Notes: generated by a model not told the origin, from the sequence alone. 64,000 nucleotides of DNA from JABDIP01 sp965237625 (GCA_965237625.1 CBDEGD010000025.1:1-64000), one strand, 5' to 3'; positions 8,785-17,207 are shown, numbered from the stretch's first letter. Numbers and translations are program-made.

Positions 8785-9144
8785 ATGCAGACCGTCAACA
8801 TCGCCGAGAAATTCGGCAAGTTCGCCGACCATTGGTCGCCGCATGTCATCGCCCAACTCAACGATTTCCATGTGAAGATCGCCAAGATCAAAGGCGCCTT
8901 TGTCTGGCATGCACACCCGGATACCGATGAGCTGTTCATCATCAACAAGGGTGAGATGGTCATGCGGCTGCGCGACCGGGACGTGCCGCTGAAGGCGGGC
9001 GAGATGTTCGTGGTGCCCAAAGGGGTCGAGCACATGCCGGTCGCCGAGGAGGAATGCGAGATCGTGATGATCGAACCGGCCGACACCCTCAACACCGGCG
9101 ACGCCGGCGACGACCGCATGGTCGAGGCGCCGCCTTGGATTTAG
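8785..9144 (+). CDS. Small cupin-domain protein
   Basis: A single-domain cupin of 119 residues. The first cupin motif includes HAHPDTDELFIINKG, giving two histidines and a glutamate as likely metal ligands. The second motif is represented by GEMFVVPKGVEHMPV with the third histidine. Such proteins are dioxygenases, isomerases or sugar/phenolic binding proteins, and the sequence does not decide between these. A good Shine-Dalgarno GAGGA precedes the ATG. It converges with the 3-hydroxybutyryl-CoA dehydrogenase gene across a strong hairpin. Confidence 0.85.
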   Translation: MQTVNIAEKFGKFADHWSPHVIAQLNDFHVKIAKIKGAFVWHAHPDTDELFIINKGEMVMRLRDRDVPLKAGEMFVVPKGVEHMPVAEEECEIVMIEPADTLNTGDAGDDRMVEAPPWI

Positions 9145-9171
9145 GTCGTTGAAAGCGCTGTCGAAACCAAG

Positions 9172-9197
9172 CCCTCCCACGCTAACGCGCGGGAGGG
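9172..9197. terminator. Hairpin between convergent cupin and hbd genes
   Basis: The arms CCCTCCCACGC (9172-9182) and GCGCGGGAGGG (9187-9197) pair with one mismatch around a 4-nt loop, and weaker flanking complementarity (GAAACCAA with TTGGTCTC) extends the stem. It sits between two converging stop codons, as expected for a bidirectional transcription end. No clean T-run follows, so termination is inferred from position. Confidence 0.5.
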
Positions 9198-9230
9198 TGG
9201 GGGGTGTTCTGGTTTGGTCTCGACTTACGG

Positions 9231-10100
9231 CTACCGCGTCGGCACCGGGGCGTCGCCGGAATAGTCGTAGAAGCCGCGGCCGGTCTTGCGGCCCAGCCAG
9301 CCGGCCTCGACATATTTGACCAGCAGCGGGCAGGGCCGGTACTTGCTGTCGGCCAGCCCGTCATACAGCACGTTCATCACCGACAGGCAGGTATCCAGCC
9401 CGATGAAATCGGCCAGCTCCAGCGGTCCCATCGGGTGGTTGGCGCCCAGCTTCAGGCAGGTGTCGATGGAGGTCACCGAGCCGACGCCCTCATACAGGGT
9501 GTAGACCGCCTCGTTGATCATCGGCAGCAGGATGCGGTTGACGATGAAGGCCGGGAAATCCTCGGCGGTGGCCGCGGTCTTGCCCAGCTTCTCGGTCAGG
9601 GTCCGGATCGCCTGATAGGCCTCGTCCCCGGTGGCGATGCCGCGGATGATCTCCACCAGCTGCATGACCGGGACCGGGTTCATGAAATGCATGCCGATGA
9701 AGCGTTCCGGCCGGTCGGTGGTGGCGGCCAGTCGGGTGATCGAGATCGACGAGGTGTTGGTCGCAATCAGCGCGTCGTCGCGCAGGTGCGGGACCAGGAT
9801 CTTGAAGATCTCGCGCTTGATCTCCTCGTTCTCGGTGGCCGCCTCGACCACCAGATCGCAATCGGAGAAGGCGCCATAGTCGGTGCCCGTCTTGATCCGG
9901 CCCATCGCGGCCGTCTTATCGGCCTCTGTGACCTTGCCCTTGGAGACCTGCCGGGTGAGGTTGCGGTCGATGCCGGCAACCGCCTTGTCGAGCGCTTCCT
10001 GGGCCACGTCCAGCAATTGCACGTCATAGCCGGCAAGGGCACAGACATGCGCAATGCCGCTGCCCATTTGACCCGCGCCGATGATCCCGATCTTTTTCAT
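9231..10100 (-). CDS. 3-hydroxybutyryl-CoA dehydrogenase
   Basis: NAD(P)-dependent enzyme interconverting 3-hydroxybutyryl-CoA and acetoacetyl-CoA, used in butyrate or polyhydroxybutyrate-linked metabolism and fatty acid oxidation. The Rossmann motif IGIIGAGQMGSGIAH opens the protein, and the family blocks FIGMHFMNPVP, PAFIVNRIL and NHPMGPLELADFIGLD follow. Starting at ATG 10100, with a GGGGG ribosome site, it is 289 residues, normal for the family; a TTG five codons upstream is also open. It is followed upstream on the same strand by the PduO-type gene, but a long palindrome separates them. Confidence 0.93.
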   Translation of the reverse strand: MKKIGIIGAGQMGSGIAHVCALAGYDVQLLDVAQEALDKAVAGIDRNLTRQVSKGKVTEADKTAAMGRIKTGTDYGAFSDCDLVVEAATENEEIKREIFKILVPHLRDDALIATNTSSISITRLAATTDRPERFIGMHFMNPVPVMQLVEIIRGIATGDEAYQAIRTLTEKLGKTAATAEDFPAFIVNRILLPMINEAVYTLYEGVGSVTSIDTCLKLGANHPMGPLELADFIGLDTCLSVMNVLYDGLADSKYRPCPLLVKYVEAGWLGRKTGRGFYDYSGDAPVPTR

Positions 10101-10214
10101 GACTGTGGCCCCCAAAAAATCTATTCTCGCCGTCTATGGTGCAGCGCAACATTCCGGCGCGGGACAATAGGATTTGGCCGTATTCCTGTCAACGCGCCGG
10201 AATACCTGATGCTA

Positions 10215-10371
10215 TCCCCCTCACCCAGCTACGGCTAGGGCTCGGCCGATGACCTCGCCAACCCTTCGCAACCCTCTCCCCGAAGAGAGGGATATTCCGG
10301 ACTGTGTTTGATTTCCCTCTCCCCGGGGGAGAGGGTGGGGCCCGCGGCGAAATCGTGGGAGGGTGAGGGGG
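10215..10371. repeat. Palindromic repeat with CCCTCACCC / GGGTGAGGG ends, copy 1
   Basis: The outer arms TCCCCCTCACCC and GGGTGAGGGGG enclose two internal CCCTCTCCCC / GGGGAGAGGG pairs. The same architecture occurs at 45055-45196. This kind of imperfect palindrome is widespread in proteobacterial intergenic DNA. It fills the gap between the hbd and PduO-type genes and no gene is visible within it. Confidence 0.75.
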
Positions 10372-10395
10372 TTGGACCCGTACCGTAAGCCTGCA

Positions 10396-10959
10396 CTAGC
10401 GATTGGCCCCTGGCACCCATAGAACGTCGTCGTGTCCCCTGTCGTTCAGCCACCGCGCCATGACGAACAGATGATCGGAAAGACGGTTCGCGTAGCGCAA
10501 GGCTGCCGCGGTGACCGCCTCGGTGGACGCCAGTTCCACCATCAGCCGCTCAGCGCGGCGGGAGATGGTACGCGCCAGATGCAGATTGGCTGCCGCCGCG
10601 CCGCCGCCGGGCAGCACGAAGCTGGTCAGCGGCGCCAATTCCGCATTCATGGCATCGATCTCGGACTCCAGCCGGTCGACCTGACTGTCGGCGATGCGCA
10701 GCGCGGTCTGATCCGGCTCGTCGCTTTTTGGCCGACAGAGATCGGCGCCCAGATCGAACAGATCGTTCTGGATGCGGGACAGCATCGCATCCGCCGCGCC
10801 GGCGGTGTGCAGCCGGGCCATGCCGATCGCCGCATTGGCCTCGTCGACGGTGCCATAGGCGGCGACCCTCAGATCGTGCTTGGGCACACGGGCGCCGCCG
10901 CCGAGCGACGTCTGCCCCTCATCGCCGCCGCGGGTATAGATGCGGGTCAGCCGTACCAT
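10396..10959 (-). CDS. PduO-type cob(I)yrinic acid a,c-diamide adenosyltransferase
   Basis: Transfers the adenosyl group of ATP to cob(I)alamin to make coenzyme B12. The 187-residue protein starts MVRLTRIYTRGGDEGQTSLG, the phosphate-binding N-terminal motif of the PduO/MMAB class, and keeps YGTVDEANAAIG, FVLPGG and the late helix with RRAER and NRLSDHLFVMARW. The ATG at 10959 has GGAG 8 nt upstream. It is preceded on the same strand by the HIG1-like gene and may share a transcript with it. Confidence 0.95.
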   Translation of the reverse strand: MVRLTRIYTRGGDEGQTSLGGGARVPKHDLRVAAYGTVDEANAAIGMARLHTAGAADAMLSRIQNDLFDLGADLCRPKSDEPDQTALRIADSQVDRLESEIDAMNAELAPLTSFVLPGGGAAAANLHLARTISRRAERLMVELASTEAVTAAALRYANRLSDHLFVMARWLNDRGHDDVLWVPGANR

Positions 10960-10983
10960 CTGCGTCTCCGGTCAGGGTGGCTT

Positions 10984-11181
10984 TCAATTGGCCGCGGCGA
11001 TTGCCGCGACGATCAGGATCAGCACGGCAACCGCCTGAAGAACGACTCGCCAGCGCATCAGCAAATTGCCATATCGGGCGTTGAACGCGCCACCCTTGGC
11101 CATGCCGAACAGCCCGATGAACAAGGTCGCCACGACCGCCGCCATGGCGAGCAGAAGCACGATCAGCAGGATGGGACTCAT
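10984..11181 (-). CDS. HIG1-like twin-transmembrane protein
   Basis: A 65-residue protein with two membrane helices, about residues 3-22 and 44-63, joined by a short basic loop GGAFNARYGNLLMRWR. This is the shape of HIG1/RCF1-type small proteins, which in mitochondria associate with respiratory complexes; the bacterial role is not clear. The start at ATG 11181 (MSPILLIV) fits the family better than a longer in-frame start at 11211. It lies immediately upstream of the adenosyltransferase. Confidence 0.75.
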   Translation of the reverse strand: MSPILLIVLLLAMAAVVATLFIGLFGMAKGGAFNARYGNLLMRWRVVLQAVAVLILIVAAIAAAN

Positions 11182-11262
11182 GAGCCGAGTATAGGACAGG
11201 CTTTCCGGCAATCCCAGGCAGACCGGATGCCATCGGATAAAGGATCGCGGCCTGTTGCCGGA

Positions 11263-11835
11263 TCATGCCCGGATGTCGTGCCCGCCTTGGCGCGCCTGCC
11301 ATTCGCTTCTCAGCAGGGCGTAGCCGAATTCGTCCGACCATGCGCCCTTGAAGAAAATGTTCCGACGCCAATGCGCCTCCTGGCGGAACCCGATTTTTTT
11401 CAGAAGTTTCTGGGCGTCGCGATTATCCGCATCGGTGATCGCGACGATGCGGTGTTTGTTCAGATCGGTGAACAGCAGGTCTACGACCCCTGAGACCGCC
11501 TCGAAGGCGTAGCCCTGTTTCTGATAGGCGGAGTCGAAGGTCACGCCGATCTCCGCCTGCCGGCCTTCGTCGAGAAAGTGCACCGCAACGTCGCCGATCA
11601 GCACATTGTCCTGCCGGCGAATGACGACGAGCTGAAACCATGCGCCGTCCGTATCGAACGGCTGTGTTCGCTGGTCGGTGATGAACGCGGCCGCGTCGTC
11701 CGCCGAGCACAAGGACCAGCTTTGATATCGCGCGACCTCGGGCTTGTTGCGATAAGCCGCAAATCCGTTCGAATCTTTGTCTTCGAGGGGCCGGAGCAGC
11801 AATCGATCGGAGAACACCGGCAGCATTTCGGCCAT
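11263..11835 (-). CDS. GNAT acetyltransferase (RimJ/RimL-like)
   Basis: Acetyl-CoA-dependent N-acetyltransferase of 190 residues. The start LPVFSDRLLLRPLEDKD, the central EIGVTFDSAYQKQGYAFEAVSGVVDLLF (motif A region) and the final helix with ANRD-like DNRDAQKLLKKIGF place it near the ribosomal-protein acetyltransferase group RimJ/RimL. The acceptor substrate cannot be inferred. It stands alone on the minus strand, divergent from the GFA gene. Confidence 0.85.
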   Translation of the reverse strand: MAEMLPVFSDRLLLRPLEDKDSNGFAAYRNKPEVARYQSWSLCSADDAAAFITDQRTQPFDTDGAWFQLVVIRRQDNVLIGDVAVHFLDEGRQAEIGVTFDSAYQKQGYAFEAVSGVVDLLFTDLNKHRIVAITDADNRDAQKLLKKIGFRQEAHWRRNIFFKGAWSDEFGYALLRSEWQARQGGHDIRA

Positions 11836-11937
11836 GGTCGCATTGTCCGCGGACTAAGGTGAGCCGGAACAATAACGCTTGAGGCCGACCCCTCAATAGC
11901 CTGACGATGCGCCGGGCAATTATGGAGGAGTCGCACC

Positions 11938-12297
11938 ATGATCCGGGGACCCTGCCATTGCGGCGCCGTGACATTCGAACTGGCCGAGACGCTGGAATGG
12001 TTGACCGCGTGCAATTGTTCCATCTGCCGGCGGATCGGCAGCCTTTATGCCCATGCGGAGAGGGGCCGGATCACCCTGACGGGCGCGGCCGATGCCACGC
12101 TCGCCTATGCCTGGGGCGACAGGACCCTCGCCTTTCACACCTGCAGGAACTGCGGTTGCACGATCCATTGGGCGCCGCTGGACCCCCAGCCGAATTCCCG
12201 AATGGCGGTCAATTGCCGGATGTCGGACCCTGCCGATATCGCCGGGCTTCGGGTTCGCCATTTCGACGGCGCGGACACCTGGTCCTATATGGATTAG
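11938..12297 (+). CDS. GFA (CENP-V/GFA) domain protein
   Basis: A 119-residue zinc protein of the glutathione-dependent formaldehyde-activating enzyme fold. Visible zinc ligands are CHCGAV near the start, CNCSICRR in the middle and CRNCGCTIHW. The founding member binds glutathione and formaldehyde, but most family members have no proven reaction. An excellent ribosome site GGAGG precedes ATG 11938. A second GFA domain occurs in the window fused to GluQRS (14207-15517). Confidence 0.88.
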   Translation: MIRGPCHCGAVTFELAETLEWLTACNCSICRRIGSLYAHAERGRITLTGAADATLAYAWGDRTLAFHTCRNCGCTIHWAPLDPQPNSRMAVNCRMSDPADIAGLRVRHFDGADTWSYMD

Positions 12298-12348
12298 GGT
12301 CCGAGTCTCCGCGTTTCCTTTCCGATCCGACCAAATTGTGGAGGCCCC

Positions 12349-12825
12349 ATGGCCGATGAATTGAAACCGCCGGCCCTCGATCCGGCATCGGTGACGCCGA
12401 AGACCGGCTCCGGCTATCCCGCGCCGTTCGACCAGCCCTGCGCGACGAGGGGGCGTCAGGCGCTCGGCGATGCGTTGGGGTTGAGCCAGTTCGGCGTCAA
12501 TCTGATGACCTTGCCGCCGGGCGCCTGGTCGTCCCAGCGTCACTGGCACGAGAGCGAGGACGAATTCGTCTATGTGCTGGAGGGCGAGGTGGTGCTGATC
12601 ACCGATGCCGGCGAGCAGACCCTCGGCCCTGGCATGGCAGCCGGCTTTCCCGCCGGCAAATCTGACGGCCATCATCTGGTCAACCGATCGGACCGGCCGG
12701 CGAAAATTCTGGAGGCCGGAACCCGCGCCGGCCGCGACAAGTGTCACTACTCGGATATCGACATGAAACTCGAGGCGAGCGACGGCGGACACCGTTTCCT
12801 GCACAGAGACGGCGAGCCGTATTGA
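12349..12825 (+). CDS. Cupin-domain protein
   Basis: A 158-residue single cupin. The metal-binding motif reads HWHESEDEFVYVLEGE and the second half includes GFPAGKSDGHHLVNRS. It resembles the group of cupins with a long N-terminal loop (KPPALDPASVTPKTGSGYP) common in proteobacteria and of unknown substrate. GGAGG precedes the ATG with good spacing. It follows the GFA gene by about 50 bp on the same strand and could share its transcript. Confidence 0.85.
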   Translation: MADELKPPALDPASVTPKTGSGYPAPFDQPCATRGRQALGDALGLSQFGVNLMTLPPGAWSSQRHWHESEDEFVYVLEGEVVLITDAGEQTLGPGMAAGFPAGKSDGHHLVNRSDRPAKILEAGTRAGRDKCHYSDIDMKLEASDGGHRFLHRDGEPY

Positions 12826-12908
12826 AGGCCGTATTTCGGGGCATGCTTGACCGGCCACCGATCGAGGGGCTACCGTCTTGCCATGGTCGCTCTTCTTGGT
12901 TGCACGAG

Positions 12909-12958
12909 GCGAATTAGCGACCCGGTTCTCTGCTGAGAACCGGGCACTTCCGCATTCG
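12909..12958 (+). repeat. Short palindromic repeat (GCGAATTA...CACTTCCG), copy 1
   Basis: It contains a perfect 10-bp stem, CCCGGTTCTC (12921-12930) with GAGAACCGGG (12935-12944), loop TGCT. It is flanked by GCGAATTAGCG on the left and GCACTTCCGCATTCG on the right. Closely related flanks surround a different hairpin at 38045-38113. No T-run follows, so it is not a clear terminator. Confidence 0.55.
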
Positions 12959-12988
12959 TTTCGTTCCACGCGACCAAGGACTCTCACC

Positions 12989-13321
12989 ATGGACACTCAT
13001 TGCGCCGTCGGGCTTGCCCCGCTGCCCTCCCGTGATCTGACCACGCTGCGATACCGCATGACCGCCGATGCCGATCCAGGGCTGCTGCCCCGGGTGCTTC
13101 AGGTCTTTGCCAAGCGAAGCCTCGTGCCGGAGGCGGTTCGCGCCGAGCGCCTTCCGGACGGGCTGTCGGACGGCGGCGATTTCCTGTCCCTGGAACTGCG
13201 TGTTCCGGCGATGCCGGAGGCGCGGGCGCTGCATGTGGCGGCCTGTCTTCGTCAGACCGTCGGGGTGCGCAGCGTGCAGGGGCCGGTCGCGCCCAGCCCG
13301 GCGGTGTTCGGTCTGGACTAG
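12989..13321 (+). CDS. ACT-like domain protein
   Basis: A 110-residue protein whose core TTLRYRMTADADPGLLPRVL followed by VFAKRSLVPEAVRAER and a second strand FLSLELRVPAM looks like a single beta-alpha-beta ACT domain. It recalls the IlvM/IlvN regulatory subunits of acetolactate synthase, but no large subunit lies nearby. ACT domains usually bind amino acids and regulate a partner enzyme. The assignment is by pattern and should be held loosely. It lies just upstream of the Nudix gene. Confidence 0.6.
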   Translation: MDTHCAVGLAPLPSRDLTTLRYRMTADADPGLLPRVLQVFAKRSLVPEAVRAERLPDGLSDGGDFLSLELRVPAMPEARALHVAACLRQTVGVRSVQGPVAPSPAVFGLD

Positions 13322-13354
13322 GCATCGGCGGCGCGGCGCGCTAGACAGCGCGCC

Positions 13355-14200
13355 ATGTCCTTCCTTAACAAGGTCGCTGCCTGCAACGTCCACGATCTGA
13401 CGCGGTTTCGACCGTTCCGGGTCGATGGTGTCCAGATCGGCTGGGTGCGTCCGTCGCTGGTCGAGCGGCTGGCCCCGATGGGCCATATCTTCGAAACCGA
13501 CCGGGAAGGCATTCGGCTGCATCCGGGCCTGACCGGCTTCGGCGATCGCAGCGCCGCCATGTCCGAGGCGGTCGATACCCTGTCGACTGCCGGGCACATC
13601 CCGGCGCGGCGTGGCGAGGATTACAGCGTGAAGGAGGCGTGGTCGGAACCGGCCCTGTTCACCATCGACCGCTGCGCCGCCGCCAGCTTCGGCGTGCTGG
13701 CCTTCGGGGTCCATGTAAATGGTTATGTCACCCGGCCGGACGGCATCCATATGTGGATCGCCCGGCGCGCCCGGGACCGGCTGGTCGACCCTGGCAAACT
13801 CGACTGCATGGTTGGCGGCGGCCATCCCCACGGGCTGTCGGTGCGGGAAAATCTTATCAAGGAATGCGCGGAAGAGGCCGGAATCGGCCGCGATTTGACC
13901 CTGACGGCTCGTTCGGTCGGGGCGCTCGGCTATGTTCTGGAGGATGATCGCGGGCTGAAGCGCGACGTGCACTTCGTCAGCGACCTTGTTTTGGCGACCG
14001 ACTTCACGCCACAGAATACCGACGGAGAGGTGGAGAGCTTCCAATTATGGCCGATCGAAGAGGTGGCGGCGCGGGTGCGCGACACCCATGATTTCAAATT
14101 CAATGTCTGCCCGACCATCATCGAGTTCCTGATCCGCCACGGGCTTCTGACACCCGACGACCCGGACTATCTGGCGATTGTCATGGAACTTCGGCGTTAG
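13355..14200 (+). CDS. Nudix hydrolase with DUF4743 N-terminal domain
   Basis: A 281-residue protein with an N-terminal region of the DUF4743 type (FRVDGVQIGWVRPSL) and a C-terminal Nudix fold. The Nudix box runs from GGGHPHGLSVRENL to KECAEEAGI and keeps the REx2EE-like helix that binds Mg2+ (here RENLIKECAEEAG). Related eukaryotic proteins are linked to damaged thiamine diphosphate; the bacterial substrate is unproven. Its stop lies 6 bp from the stop of the convergent GFA-GluQRS gene. Confidence 0.88.
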   Translation: MSFLNKVAACNVHDLTRFRPFRVDGVQIGWVRPSLVERLAPMGHIFETDREGIRLHPGLTGFGDRSAAMSEAVDTLSTAGHIPARRGEDYSVKEAWSEPALFTIDRCAAASFGVLAFGVHVNGYVTRPDGIHMWIARRARDRLVDPGKLDCMVGGGHPHGLSVRENLIKECAEEAGIGRDLTLTARSVGALGYVLEDDRGLKRDVHFVSDLVLATDFTPQNTDGEVESFQLWPIEEVAARVRDTHDFKFNVCPTIIEFLIRHGLLTPDDPDYLAIVMELRR

Positions 14201-14206
14201 CCGCCA

Positions 14207-15517
14207 TCAGGTCCGCGGCGCGGAATGAGCGAGAGCCCGTACTTCATCCGGCCCCATGCCGCCAGCCCGAAGCGTTCGGATCGCCAGGCTGTCGGCACGC
14301 TTTGCAAGCCGGACGCCGCCTTCGTCGGTCAGCAGGGCATGGTGGCGGTATTCCGGCGTCTCTAATTCGAGCAGGGCCTGCAACAGCCGTTGCACATGGG
14401 TTGAGGCGAAGAGGTCGCGGCCTCTGGTGACCAGGGTGATGCCCTGGCGGTGGTCGTCGACCACCACGCTCAGGTGATAGCTGGCCGATACGTCCTTGCG
14501 CGCCAGCACCACATCACCCATCAGCTCCGGCTCTGCCGTCACCCGGCCGGCATCGCGATCGTGCCAGCCCAGCGGTCCCGTGCGCCCGGTCGCGGCGGCG
14601 ACATCCAGCCGCAGCGCATAGGGCCGGCCGGCATCGATCCGTTCACGGCGTTCAGCCTCGGCAAGGCGGCGGCAGGTGCCGGGATACAGGGCGCCGTCAG
14701 GGCCGTGGGGGGCGCTCTGCATCCGGGCGATTTCCGCCCGGATTTCCTTGCGCGAACAGAAACACGGGTAGAGGACGCCCAGATCCTGAAGGCGGGACAG
14801 GGCCGCATCGTATTCCGGCAGGAAATCTGTCTGGCGTTCCACCGGCTGTTCCCAGCTCAGGCCCAGCCAGTCCAGGTCTTCGTAGATCGCGGCCTCGAAT
14901 TCCGGCCGGCATCGCTCCTCGTCGATATCGTCGATGCGCAGCAGGAACCGGCCATCCGAACCGGCCGCTTCCTGGCAGAACAGCGCGCTATAGGCGTGGC
15001 CCAGATGCAGAAAGCCGGTCGGGCTCGGGGCGAAGCGGGTCACTGGCACGGAGAACTCGCGAGACCACCGATTTCGAGGTGAGGCGCGTCGGTTTCGGCC
15101 ATCTGACTCCGATTTCGGGATATCGGCGATATGCAGCCAGGAGATCCGCTCCTTGTCGGCGAAGCCGTGACCTTGTGGCGGGAACGCCTCGGGCTCGTCC
15201 AGGCAACCGATATGCACATGAACCTCGCCCGGCCAGCGATCGCCCTCATAGGTCAGGGCCGAGCCGCAGCCGGCGCAGAAACCCCGGCGGACCCCCGGCG
15301 TGGAGTTGAAATGGCTCGGCTCCCCGGCGGTGACCTCGAACCGGTCCGCCGCATAGCCGGCATAGGCCGACACCGCCGAGCCGGTCGCCCGTCGACAGCT
15401 TTCGCAATGGCAGAAGCCGGTCCATTTTGGCCGCCCGGTGACCTTGAAGCGCACCGTGCCGCACAGGCAATGGCCCAGATAATCGCGGTTCTCGGACATC
15501 GGAAATCGCCTTGGTGC
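14207..15517 (-). CDS. gluQ: GFA domain fused in frame to glutamyl-Q-tRNA(Asp) synthetase
   Basis: One uninterrupted frame holds two proteins normally separate. From about ATG 15499-15517 the first 120 or so residues are a GFA zinc domain (CLCGTVRF, CHCESCRR, CAGCGSAL, HIGCLDEPEAFPPQ, ISWLHIADI). A polar Arg/Ser linker (DGRNRRASPRNRWSREFS) leads into GluQRS, which charges queuosine of tRNA(Asp) with glutamate: RFAPSPTGFLHLGHAYSAL (HIGH motif), zinc cysteines YPCFCSRKE with YPGTCRR, and a short KMSKS-like KRADS. A GTG in front of PVTRFAPSP could also start GluQRS alone. No stop codon separates the parts, so either a true fusion protein or read-through with internal initiation is made. The exact 5' start is uncertain; MSENRDYLGHC is the likely first residue block. 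Confidence 0.85.
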   Translation of the reverse strand, partial: APRRFPMSENRDYLGHCLCGTVRFKVTGRPKWTGFCHCESCRRATGSAVSAYAGYAADRFEVTAGEPSHFNSTPGVRRGFCAGCGSALTYEGDRWPGEVHVHIGCLDEPEAFPPQGHGFADKERISWLHIADIPKSESDGRNRRASPRNRWSREFSVPVTRFAPSPTGFLHLGHAYSALFCQEAAGSDGRFLLRIDDIDEERCRPEFEAAIYEDLDWLGLSWEQPVERQTDFLPEYDAALSRLQDLGVLYPCFCSRKEIRAEIARMQSAPHGPDGALYPGTCRRLAEAERRERIDAGRPYALRLDVAAATGRTGPLGWHDRDAGRVTAEPELMGDVVLARKDVSASYHLSVVVDDHRQGITLVTRGRDLFASTHVQRLLQALLELETPEYRHHALLTDEGGVRLAKRADSLAIRTLRAGGMGPDEVRALAHSAPRT

Positions 15518-15623
15518 TTCGGATTGGGATGTGTCGAACATCATGGCGAGCCAGGCGTCGTGATGGCAAGCACGGGGAAAGCTGGACAAATCATCCCGCC
15601 CTCCCCATATTCGTTAGATCAGC

Positions 15624-15642
15624 AATTGAACGACGTTCAATT
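15624..15642. promoter_or_regulatory. Palindromic operator candidate upstream of the FAD oxidoreductase
   Basis: AATTGAAC GAC GTTCAATT is a perfect 8-bp inverted repeat around 3 nt, ending 22 bp before the ATG at 15665. The size and symmetry suit a dimeric repressor such as a TetR-family protein. No regulator gene is adjacent, so the binding protein is unknown. Confidence 0.55.
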
Positions 15643-15664
15643 AAACATCGAGGCGGACACGGCC

Positions 15665-17170
15665 ATGCGTGATTTTGGAACGATGTTGGCGGATTCGGAA
15701 CCGCTGCCCCAACACTCCGCCCAGGTATCCATCGATACCCGGAGCACAGCCATCGTCAACGATCTGCACTCCAGACTCAACGCGACCTCCGTCGCATCGA
15801 TCATCTGCCCAGTGAACGTGGAAGGGCTCGTAACGGCGGTTGAGCACGCCCGGCAGGCCGGGCTGCCGATCTCCATCGCCGGCGGTCGCCACGCCATGGG
15901 CGGTCAGCAATTCGGTTCCGGTAGTCTGCTGGTCGATACGGCGTCGCTGAATCGGGTTGTCCGCTTCGATTCCGAACTCGGGCTGATCGAGGTCGAGGCG
16001 GGCATTCGCTGGCCCGAACTGATCGACTGGCTGATCCGAGAGCAACAGGGGCAGCCGCGGCAATGGGGTATCGCCCAGAAGCAGACCGGCGCCGACCGGC
16101 TCAGTATTGGCGGTGCCCTTGCCGCCAATATTCATGGGCGGGGGCTGTCCATGCCGCCATTCATTGCCGATATCGAGTCGTTCACCCTGGTCGACGCCAC
16201 CGGGACCCTGCGGCGCTGCAGCCGGGAGGAGAACTGGGACCTGTTTCGCCTGGCGGTCGGCGGCTATGGGTTGTTCGGCATGGTCGCGACCGTGACTCTC
16301 CGGCTCGTATCGCGGCGAAAGCTGCGGCGCGAAGTCGAGGTGATCGATGTGGACGATCTGATGCCGTTGTTCGAGGAGCGGATCGCTTCGGGTTACCTGT
16401 ATGGCGATTTCCAGTTCTCCACCGATCCGGACTCGCCCGGCTTCCTGCGCCGGGGCGTGATGTCGGCCTATCGGCCGGTGGATGCCCAAACGCCGATTCC
16501 GGATGGGCAGAAATCCCTGTCGGAGGCGGATTGGCTGAATCTGCTGCACCTGGCCCATACCGATCGTGGCCGCGCCTTCGACATCTATGCCGCCCACTAC
16601 CGGTCGACGTCGGGCCAGATCTATTGGTCCGATACCCACCAACTCGGCACTTATGTGGATGGCTACCATGAGACCATCGACCGGCGGTGCGGCGCCGAGG
16701 TGCCGGCGACCGAGATGATCACCGAGATCTACGTGCCACGCCCGGCCCTGGCTGCCTTCATGGCCGCCGTGCGGCAGGATTTCCGCGACCACTCGGTGGA
16801 TTTCATCTATGGAACCGTGCGCCTGATCGAGGCCGATACGGAGAGCATGCTGGCCTGGGCCCGGGCACCCTGGGCGTGCGTCATCTTCAACCTGCATGTG
16901 CCGCACAGCCCGGAGGGAGTCCGCAAGGCGAAAGTGGATTTCCGCCGGCTGATCGACCGCGGGTTGGAATTCGGTGGCAGCTATTACCTCACCTACCATC
17001 GCTGGGCGACCCGTCCGCAGATCGAGGCGGCCCATCCGAAAATGCCGGAATTCCTGAAGGCCAAGCGGGAGCATGACCCGGAGGAGCGGTTCCAAAGCGA
17101 TTGGTACAGGCACTACCGACGGATGTTCGCGGATGCATTTGAGGGTCAGGTGAGAGATAAATTGCTTTAA
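15665..17170 (+). CDS. FAD-binding oxidoreductase (FAD_binding_4 type)
   Basis: A 501-residue flavoprotein. The N-terminal PCMH-type FAD domain shows IICPVNVEGLVTAVEHARQ, the GGRHAMGGQQFG loop (whose histidine is a site of covalent FAD in relatives) and SIGGALAANIHGRG. The C-terminal half has substrate-cap features including YYLTYHRWATR. Relatives oxidise sugar lactones or alcohols, but the substrate cannot be read here. The frame remains open upstream; I chose ATG 15665 because homology-like sequence begins after it and a palindrome sits just upstream. Confidence 0.82.
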   Translation: MRDFGTMLADSEPLPQHSAQVSIDTRSTAIVNDLHSRLNATSVASIICPVNVEGLVTAVEHARQAGLPISIAGGRHAMGGQQFGSGSLLVDTASLNRVVRFDSELGLIEVEAGIRWPELIDWLIREQQGQPRQWGIAQKQTGADRLSIGGALAANIHGRGLSMPPFIADIESFTLVDATGTLRRCSREENWDLFRLAVGGYGLFGMVATVTLRLVSRRKLRREVEVIDVDDLMPLFEERIASGYLYGDFQFSTDPDSPGFLRRGVMSAYRPVDAQTPIPDGQKSLSEADWLNLLHLAHTDRGRAFDIYAAHYRSTSGQIYWSDTHQLGTYVDGYHETIDRRCGAEVPATEMITEIYVPRPALAAFMAAVRQDFRDHSVDFIYGTVRLIEADTESMLAWARAPWACVIFNLHVPHSPEGVRKAKVDFRRLIDRGLEFGGSYYLTYHRWATRPQIEAAHPKMPEFLKAKREHDPEERFQSDWYRHYRRMFADAFEGQVRDKLL

Positions 17171-17207
17171 ATCAGTGTATTGTCTGACTTTCTTCACCAA
17201 CCATATT

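Noticed and set aside
8197..9180. A 327-codon minus-strand frame covering the DUF1203 gene and the cupin gene
   Set aside because: Only its last 157 codons look like a protein family. The upstream half is the antisense of the cupin gene; ATG 8670 with a good ribosome site is the true start.
15131..15664. Upstream extension of the FAD oxidoreductase frame
   Set aside because: It overlaps the oppositely oriented GFA coding region and shows no family sequence.
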